From DSSB01 sp046346845 (GTDB lineage Bacteria; UBA10199; DSSB01): a DNA stretch of 64,000 bases. A program made the position numbers and the translations under genes. The stretch lies in assembly GCA_046346845.1 (NCBI GenBank), contig JAXMHH010000002.1:248001-312000 (forward strand). Direction: 5' to 3'. Below are positions 58,985 through 64,000 of the stretch, in pieces. Each line of letters starts with the position of its first letter. Position 1 is the stretch's first letter. The notes under the pieces were generated by a model. It had not been told where the DNA came from. It made no database searches and worked only from the letters and a program-made list of their open reading frames with translations.

Positions 58985-59257
58985 ATGACCAAAGCGGAAC
59001 TTATCAACCAAGTGGCCAAAGAGGCCCGCATCTCCAAAGCCAGCGCCGAAAAGGCCATCAATTCGCTGACCAGCAACGTGGCGAAGTGCCTGAAGCGCAA
59101 GGACAAGATCACCTTGACCGGGTTCGGCACCTTTATGGTCGCCAAACGCCGGGCCCGCACCGGCCGGAACCCCCAGACCGGCGCCCCCATCAACATCAAG
59201 GCCTCCAGCGTGCCCAAGTTCAAGGCCGGTAAGATGCTGAAAAATTTGGTTCGCTAA
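58985..59257 (+). CDS. HU-family nucleoid DNA-binding protein
   Basis: 90 aa. The start is ATG 58985, after GGGAGG. MTKAELINQVAKEARISKAS, the TGFGTFMVAKRRARTGRNPQ beta-arm region with the intercalating Pro (NPQTGAPINI) and the C-terminal VPKFKAGKMLKNLV are all typical HU. It binds and bends DNA non-specifically as a dimer; IHF cannot be fully excluded from sequence alone, but HU fits better. A long structured leader and a terminator frame it as a single-gene unit. Confidence 0.96.
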   Translation: MTKAELINQVAKEARISKASAEKAINSLTSNVAKCLKRKDKITLTGFGTFMVAKRRARTGRNPQTGAPINIKASSVPKFKAGKMLKNLVR

Positions 59258-59296
59258 AGTTCGCCGGGCGAAGGGGATTCGCCCCCAGAGATTTGA

Positions 59297-59328
59297 CCCG
59301 TCTCCACCCAGTGGGGACGGGTTTTTTT
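59297..59328 (+). terminator. Rho-independent terminator of the HU gene
   Basis: An 11-bp stem CCCGTCTCCAC with GTGGGGACGGG (one G-T pair), a 3-base loop and seven T. It ends at the stop codon of the convergent pit gene. Confidence 0.92.
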
Positions 59329-60331
59329 ATACGAAAAGCCGGCAGCCGAGGTAAGTGCCTGCGGCAACCAGGGCCGCGGCCGGGATGGTGAAAATCCAGG
59401 CCCAGACGATGCGGCCGGCAATGCCCCAGCGGACGCTCGAGAGGCGCCGGACCGCGCCGACTCCGACGATGGCCCCGGTGATGGTGTGGGTGGTGCTGAT
59501 CGGGATTCCCGCGAAGGTGGCCCCGAACAGAGTGCAGGCCGCGGCCGTCTCCGCGGCGAAACCGCCGACCGGGGCCAGCTTGGTGATCTTCATCCCCATC
59601 GTCTTGACGATCCGCCAGCCGCCGAACATGGTCCCCAAGGCGATCGCGGCGTGGCAGGAGACGATGACCCAGATGGGGACGTAGAATTTCGCCCCCAGAT
59701 GCCCCGTCGAATACAGCAAGATGGCGATGATACCCATGGTCTTCTGCGCGTCGTTGCCGCCGTGGCCCAGGCTGTAGAGACCCGCCGACACCAATTGCAG
59801 GCGCCGAAAATGCTTGCTGACCCGGGAGGGGGCCATGTCCGCGCAGATGAAATTGATCAGGTTCATGAAGATATAACCGAGCAGCATCCCCAAGAGCGGG
59901 GAAACGAAGATAAAGGCGCAGACCTTGACGATCCCCGGCACGATCAGGGAACGGAACCCCGCCTTGGCCACGGCCGCCCCGATGAAGCCCCCGATCAGGG
60001 CGTGGGAGCTGGAGGTCGGCAGGCCCCACCACCAAGTCAGCAGATCCCAGAGAATCGCCCCCATCAGGCCCGAGAAGATGACCATGGGGTCCATGACGGC
60101 GGGGTCGACGATGCCCTTCCCGATGGTGGTGGCCACGTGGACGCTGAAGACGAAAAGCGCGACGAAATTGAAAAAGGCCGCCCAGGCGACCGCCCAGCGG
60201 GGGGAGAGCACCCGCGTCGAGACGATGGTCGCCACCGAGTTGGCGGCGTCGTGGAAGCCGTTGATGAAATCGAACAGCAGCGCGATGGCGATGATGGCGA
60301 CGAGGGCGAAGCCGATTTCGTGGCTAGGCAT
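59327..60331 (-). CDS. pit: Inorganic phosphate transporter, PiT family
   Basis: 334 aa, about ten membrane helices. PiT signatures occur in both halves: FDFINGFHDAANSVATIVST at the start and SAGLYSLGHGGNDAQKTMGI in the second half, plus GLPTSSSHALIGGFIGA and GIPISTTHTITGAIVG. It imports metal-phosphate with protons at low affinity. Its start overlaps the end of the DUF47 gene by eight bases, the usual PitA partner arrangement. Confidence 0.96.
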   Translation of the reverse strand: MPSHEIGFALVAIIAIALLFDFINGFHDAANSVATIVSTRVLSPRWAVAWAAFFNFVALFVFSVHVATTIGKGIVDPAVMDPMVIFSGLMGAILWDLLTWWWGLPTSSSHALIGGFIGAAVAKAGFRSLIVPGIVKVCAFIFVSPLLGMLLGYIFMNLINFICADMAPSRVSKHFRRLQLVSAGLYSLGHGGNDAQKTMGIIAILLYSTGHLGAKFYVPIWVIVSCHAAIALGTMFGGWRIVKTMGMKITKLAPVGGFAAETAAACTLFGATFAGIPISTTHTITGAIVGVGAVRRLSSVRWGIAGRIVWAWIFTIPAAALVAAGTYLGCRLFV

Positions 60332-60944
60332 TTTTCAAGACGATCCCTTCGAGGACGTTGGCCACGTCCTCGCATTTGTCGGTGGCCGTTTCGAGGTCTT
60401 CGAGGATTTCCTTGAGCTTGATGATGGTGATTGCGTCCTTTTCGTTCTCGAAGAGGTTCGCCAAGGCGCGGCGATGGACGTTGTCGGCCTCGTTCTCGAG
60501 GCGGTTGATCTCGATGCAGATAGCCAGGATGGTCTCCGGCCGCTTCATGTTGGAGAGGCGCTCCACGGCCCGGGACATCTCGGCGGCCAGCTGATGGATG
60601 ATGCGGGCCAATTCCTTCATGAAATCGGGGATCGGGTGGATCTTGTAGAGGGCCGTGGCCTCGGCCGCCGCCCAGATGAAGTCCAACACGTCGTCCAGGC
60701 TGCTGACCAGCTGGTGGATGTCCTCCCGGTCGAAGGGCGTGATGAAGGTGCTGTTGAGCCGCTCGATCGTATCGTGGGTGATGCGGTCGCCGGCGTGCTC
60801 GAATTCCTCGAGGCGTTTCAGGGACTCGTCGGTCACTCCGCCCTTGGTGAAGGTCTCTTCCAAAAATTTCGCGGCGGCCACGATATTGGCCGCGCTTTTT
60901 TGGAAGTGCTCGAAAAAATCCTCGGACTTGGGAAATAGACGCAT
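60324..60944 (-). CDS. DUF47/PhoU-like accessory protein of the Pit transporter
   Basis: 206 aa, all helical, DUF47 family: FFEHFQKSAANIVAAAKFLE, LEEFEHAGDRITHDTIERLN, TPFDREDIHQLVSSLDDVLD, IEINRLENEADNVHRRALAN. The repeated E-x-x-x-D metal-binding pairs are those of PhoU-like three-helix bundles. It is almost always found directly upstream of pit and is thought to regulate it. No ribosome-binding site is seen before the ATG. Confidence 0.95.
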   Translation of the reverse strand: MRLFPKSEDFFEHFQKSAANIVAAAKFLEETFTKGGVTDESLKRLEEFEHAGDRITHDTIERLNSTFITPFDREDIHQLVSSLDDVLDFIWAAAEATALYKIHPIPDFMKELARIIHQLAAEMSRAVERLSNMKRPETILAICIEINRLENEADNVHRRALANLFENEKDAITIIKLKEILEDLETATDKCEDVANVLEGIVLKNA

Positions 60945-61060
60945 TTGGGTTGGGGCGAATACTCGAAGTCGCTAGCCGCGTCAAATCGAAATCGAAACGC
61001 CTCCGACTGCGTCCCCACCCGCTCCGCGCCACGATTTCAAACCTATGAATATATTGAGCT

Positions 61061-61735
61061 TTATGCCCCGAACGAGTGGAGGTGCCGGACGTCCCTCCCT
61101 TCCACCATAAAGATCACCATCTCGGCGACATTGGTGGCGTGGTCGGCGATGCGCTCGAGGTAGCGGCTGATGAACATCAGCCGGCAGGCACGCTTGATAT
61201 TGGCCTTGTCCCGGCCCATGTAATCGACCAGCTCCTCGAAGATCTTCTGGTTGACCGCGTCGATTTGGTCGTCGGCGCCCAAGACCTCTTGCGCCAAGGC
61301 GACGTCCTCGCGGACGAAGGCGTCGAGCGCCTTCCGCAGCATGCCCTGCACGTCCTCGGCCATCTTCGGCAGGTCGATATAGGGCTTGAGGGGCGGCTCT
61401 TGGTTGAGCTCGATGGCGCGCTCGGCGATGTTGACCCCCAGGTCCCCGACCCGCTCGAGGTCCGCGACGATCTTGAGGCCCAAGGTGATGAAGCGCAGGT
61501 CAATGGCGGTGGGCTGGCGCAGCGCCAGCAGCTTGAGGCACAGCTCGTCGATCTCGAGCTCGAGGCGGTTGACCAGGTGGTCGCCGTCGATGCATTTTTT
61601 GGCCAAGTCGGTGTCGCGATTGACCAAGGCCTGCATGGCGTCCTTGATGAGCTCCTCGATGCGGCTGCCCATGAGCAGCAATTTTTCCTTCAGGACGCGA
61701 AGCTCCGCCTCGTACTGTTTGCTGGTGTGTTCCAA
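61061..61735 (-). CDS. phoU: Phosphate signalling protein PhoU
   Basis: 224 aa. Two PhoU three-helix bundles (LKEKLLLMGSRIEELIKDAM, IDLRFITLGLKIVADLERVG and the repeat AKIKRACR-type half ending FISRYLERIADHATNVAEMV) with E/D-x-x-x-D metal clusters (DGDHLVNRLELEIDE, RIADHATN). It links Pst transport to PhoR/PhoB control. The start is TTG 61735 with GGAGG ten bases upstream; pstB ends just before it. No phoR or phoB lies in the window. Confidence 0.96.
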   Translation of the reverse strand: MEHTSKQYEAELRVLKEKLLLMGSRIEELIKDAMQALVNRDTDLAKKCIDGDHLVNRLELEIDELCLKLLALRQPTAIDLRFITLGLKIVADLERVGDLGVNIAERAIELNQEPPLKPYIDLPKMAEDVQGMLRKALDAFVREDVALAQEVLGADDQIDAVNQKIFEELVDYMGRDKANIKRACRLMFISRYLERIADHATNVAEMVIFMVEGRDVRHLHSFGA

Positions 61736-61736
61736 G

Positions 61737-62510
61737 CTAGCCGAACCTCCCCGTGATATAGTCCTCGGTCAGTTTTTCCGCCGGAGTCGTGAAGATCTTC
61801 TCGGTCTCGTCGTACTCGATGATCTTACCGCGCATGAAGAAGGCCGTCGACTGAGAAACGCGGGCGGCCTGCTGCATGTTGTGGGTCACGATCACGATGC
61901 AGTACTGGCCCTTCAGGGACTCGAGGGTCTCCTCGATGCGGGCGGTGCCGATGGGGTCGAGAGCCGAGCAGGGCTCGTCCATCAACAGGACCTCGGGGTC
62001 CACGGCCAAGGCGCGGGCGATGCACAGGCGCTGCTGCTGCCCGCCGGACAGCTCCATCGCGCTCTTCTGCAGCTTGTCCTTGACCTCGTTCCAGAGGGCC
62101 GCCTTCTTCAGGCTGGTCTCCGCGACCTCCTCCAGCCTGGAGCGGTCCGCCATGCCGTGCAGCTTGGGCCCAAACAGGACATTCTCGAGGATGCTCTTGG
62201 GGAAAGGATTCGGCTTTTGAAAGACCATCCCGACCCGGCGGCGCAGCTCCACCAGGTTGACCGATTTGGAATAGACGCTCTCGCCGTCCAGCAGGACGTC
62301 CCCCTGCACCCGAATCTCGTTGGAGATCTCCCCGATGCGGTTGATGGCCTTGATCAAGGTGGATTTGCCGCAGCCGGAGGGTCCGATGATGGCGGTCACC
62401 TGCTTGTCGGGGATGTCCATGGACACCGAGAAGAGCGCCTGCTCGGGGCCGTAGAAATAATCCAGGCCCTGGACCAATACCTTGGTTTTTTTGACGGGAG
62501 GGGAGTTCAT
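61737..62510 (-). CDS. pstB: Phosphate ABC transporter ATP-binding protein
   Basis: 257 aa. Walker A GPSGCGKSTLIKAINRIGE, Q-loop region FQKPNPFPKS, signature LSGGQQQRLCIARALAVDPE and Walker B VLLMDEPCSALDP, with the H-loop VTHNMQQAARVSQSTAFFM. This is the energising subunit of the high-affinity PstSCAB importer. The ATG directly follows the pstA stop. Confidence 0.98.
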   Translation of the reverse strand: MNSPPVKKTKVLVQGLDYFYGPEQALFSVSMDIPDKQVTAIIGPSGCGKSTLIKAINRIGEISNEIRVQGDVLLDGESVYSKSVNLVELRRRVGMVFQKPNPFPKSILENVLFGPKLHGMADRSRLEEVAETSLKKAALWNEVKDKLQKSAMELSGGQQQRLCIARALAVDPEVLLMDEPCSALDPIGTARIEETLESLKGQYCIVIVTHNMQQAARVSQSTAFFMRGKIIEYDETEKIFTTPAEKLTEDYITGRFG

Positions 62511-63440
62511 TCAGCCTCGTCGCAGTCGTTTCCGGGAACGGACCCTCAGCAGGATCGCGCTCAGGTTGAGCAAAAAGGTCAGCGCCAGCAGCACCAGGGC
62601 CGTACCGTATTGGAGGGGGCGGGTCAATTCGACATTGGTGGACTGGGTGGCGAGGATGTAGATGTGGTAGGCCAATTCCATGAACTGATCGAGGGGATTG
62701 ACCATCGGGATCACTCCCCACAACTTCACCACCGGCAGGTGCGGCAGGTAATAGGCCGCCCCCGTAAAGAGGATCGGCGCCGTCTCGCCCGCCCCGCGGC
62801 TGATGCTGAGAATCGAACCCGTCAGGATGCCGGGCAGGGCCTGGGGCAAGACCACCCGCCGCACCATCTGCCAACGGGTCGCTCCCAAGGCGTAGGCGGC
62901 CTCGCGGTGGCTCTGCGGGACGGACTTGAGGGCCTCCTCGGTCGAGACGATGATCACGGGCAAGACCAGGACCGCCAGGGTGGCGGCGGCCCACAGTAGG
63001 GCAGGCTGGCCGAACAAGAGCCCAGTCTGCAGGACCCGGTCGAGATTCCTGCCGACGAAGAGGATGAAAAAACCCACGCCAAAGAGCCCGAAGACGATGG
63101 AAGGGACCCCGGCGAGGTTGTTGATCGCCGCGCGGATGAGGCGCTGGACCTTTCCATTGCCCGCATACTCGTTCAAATAAAGCGCGGCGGAAACGCCCAA
63201 GGGGAGGGCCATCAGGATCATCAGGAGGGTGATGGCGACCGTCCCGAAGATCGCGGGAAAAACCCCGCCATGCAACATGCCCTGTTCGGGGGCCTTGCTG
63301 AGAAAATCCCAGCTGAGGGTCCCCGCCCCTTCCTTGACGATGAAGAAGAGGATGAGGGCGAGGGCGAGCAGGACCAGGACGGCGCAGAGCCGGCACAGCG
63401 ATTCGAAGAAAATTCCCCGGTAATGCCGCGAGGCATTCAT
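62511..63440 (-). CDS. pstA: Phosphate ABC transporter permease PstA
   Basis: 309 aa with about six membrane helices and the EAA cytoplasmic loop EAAYALGATRWQMVRRVVLP that contacts PstB. The region PSIVFGLFGVGFFILFVG and the C-terminal TFLLNLSAILLRVRSRKRLR are typical. It overlaps pstC by four bases (ATGA). Confidence 0.96.
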   Translation of the reverse strand: MNASRHYRGIFFESLCRLCAVLVLLALALILFFIVKEGAGTLSWDFLSKAPEQGMLHGGVFPAIFGTVAITLLMILMALPLGVSAALYLNEYAGNGKVQRLIRAAINNLAGVPSIVFGLFGVGFFILFVGRNLDRVLQTGLLFGQPALLWAAATLAVLVLPVIIVSTEEALKSVPQSHREAAYALGATRWQMVRRVVLPQALPGILTGSILSISRGAGETAPILFTGAAYYLPHLPVVKLWGVIPMVNPLDQFMELAYHIYILATQSTNVELTRPLQYGTALVLLALTFLLNLSAILLRVRSRKRLRRG

Positions 63441-64000
63441 AGCCGCAACCTCCGCCGCATGCGCTCCACGATGATTTCGGCGATCAAATTGACGAAGAAG
63501 GTCATGGTGAACAGCACCGCTCCGACCAGGAACAGGGCGTAATATTCCTCGCTGCCCTGGGCGACCGCGCCGAGCTCGGAGGCGATGGTCGCGGTCATGG
63601 TGCGGACGCTGGAGAAGATATTCGCGGTGAAGACCGCCGCGTTGCCGGTGGCCATCAGGACGATCATGGTCTCGCCCAGGGCGCGGCCCATGCCCAATAG
63701 CACCGAGGCGGTGATCCCCGAGACCCCCGCCGGCAGGATGACCTTGCTCAGGGTCTCCCAGCGCGTGGCGCCCAAGCCATAGCTGGCCTCCCGCAACTCG
63801 TTGGGCACGGCGCGCAGGGCGTCCTCGGTCATGCTGGCGATCACCGGGATGATCACCAGCGAGACGCCCAGGGCCCCCACGAAGGCATTCAGGCGAAAAT
63901 CGGTGTGGAAGAGGCGCTGCACCGCCGTCGCGATCAAGGTGAGGGCGAGGAAACCGATCACGACGGTGGGAATCCCCGCGAGCAGCTCGATGGCGGGCTT
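63437..64000 (-). CDS. pstC: Phosphate ABC transporter permease PstC, partial
   Basis: The C-terminal 187 codons; the frame is open to the end of the window, so the start is outside. Seen: KPAIELLAGIPTVVIGFLAL, the EAA loop EASYGLGATRWETLSKVILP, GMGRALGETMIVLMATGNA and a last helix FTMTFFVNLIAEIIVERMRR. It pairs with PstA to form the channel. The phosphate-binding protein gene pstS is expected just beyond the window. Confidence 0.96.
   Translation of the reverse strand, partial: KPAIELLAGIPTVVIGFLALTLIATAVQRLFHTDFRLNAFVGALGVSLVIIPVIASMTEDALRAVPNELREASYGLGATRWETLSKVILPAGVSGITASVLLGMGRALGETMIVLMATGNAAVFTANIFSSVRTMTATIASELGAVAQGSEEYYALFLVGAVLFTMTFFVNLIAEIIVERMRRRLRL

Noticed and set aside
1..64000. 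CRISPR arrays, insertion sequences or prophage segments
   Set aside because: No regularly spaced repeats, transposase, integrase or terminal inverted repeats were seen; the ORF6N gene is the only mobile-type gene.

Overview
The window is GC-rich chromosomal DNA from a Gram-negative bacterium. It carries LolA, BamD, a SurA-like isomerase, many lipobox signal peptides and outer-membrane-type barrels. The order radical-SAM (TIGR03960-like) - rng - rplU - rpmA - obg - proB, the pgpA-cinA-recA run, a B12-dependent ribonucleotide reductase, DUF1844, YajQ, a MYXO-CTERM-like protein tail and sigma-54-type promoters together suggest a deltaproteobacterial-grade lineage (Myxococcota, Bdellovibrionota or a related uncultured phylum). 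No rRNA, tRNA, CRISPR array or insertion sequence was recognised.

Layout. 1-3151: the 3' end of nrdJ with its terminator, then a beta-helix lipoprotein. 3152-10237: exported proteins and lipoproteins (a sigma-54-linked sorting-tail protein, a GST with an exported partner, a DUF3298-type lipoprotein, an LssY_C-type lipoprotein, a class 3 lipase, a Cys-rich lipoprotein). 10352-20182, all on the minus strand except one 38-codon gene: the housekeeping block radical SAM - RNase G - L21 - L27 - Obg - ProB - TPR - helical exported protein - di-heme cytochrome c. 20347-39495: the accessory heart of the window, with a DUF6636-like exported protein, a sigma-54-linked proline-rich protein, an NlpC/P60 hydrolase with a helical-repeat partner, a metallopeptidase-barrel protein and three large modular proteins that share a roughly 290-residue N-terminal domain but end differently. 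A CrtC/AttH-like protein, a histidine kinase and rimO are interleaved here. 39671-46886: yajQ, lolA, a small protein with two NifI-type PII genes, an outer-membrane protein, an SDR, HtrA, DUF1844, bamD and a TPR protein. 46883-53386: a small protein, alaS, recA, an ORF6N gene, cinA and pgpA. 53520-58589: a peptidyl-prolyl isomerase, DUF192, a TPR protein and gyrA. 58590-64000: a structured leader and an HU-type protein, then two phosphate systems (pit with DUF47; phoU-pstB-pstA-pstC, with pstC running off the window).

Most interesting signal. Five transcription units in 23-39.6 kb carry the same upstream element, GCAACTT, 14 bases, CGA. This is the geometry of an extracytoplasmic-function (ECF) sigma promoter (AAC, 16 bases, CGA). 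The units are the NlpC/P60-solenoid operon, the metallopeptidase-barrel gene and all three modular proteins. None of their products has an obvious Sec signal peptide. Together they look like one co-regulated, undescribed system of modular proteins (shared N-terminus, variable C-terminus) with dedicated hydrolases. Co-regulation is read directly from the sequence; a secretion or effector role is inference.

Other regulatory signals are three sigma-54-type promoters (upstream of the sorting-tail protein, the proline-rich protein and the PII genes), promoters placed so close to bamD and the radical-SAM gene that their transcripts may be nearly leaderless, and a conserved-looking folded RNA just upstream of the HU gene.
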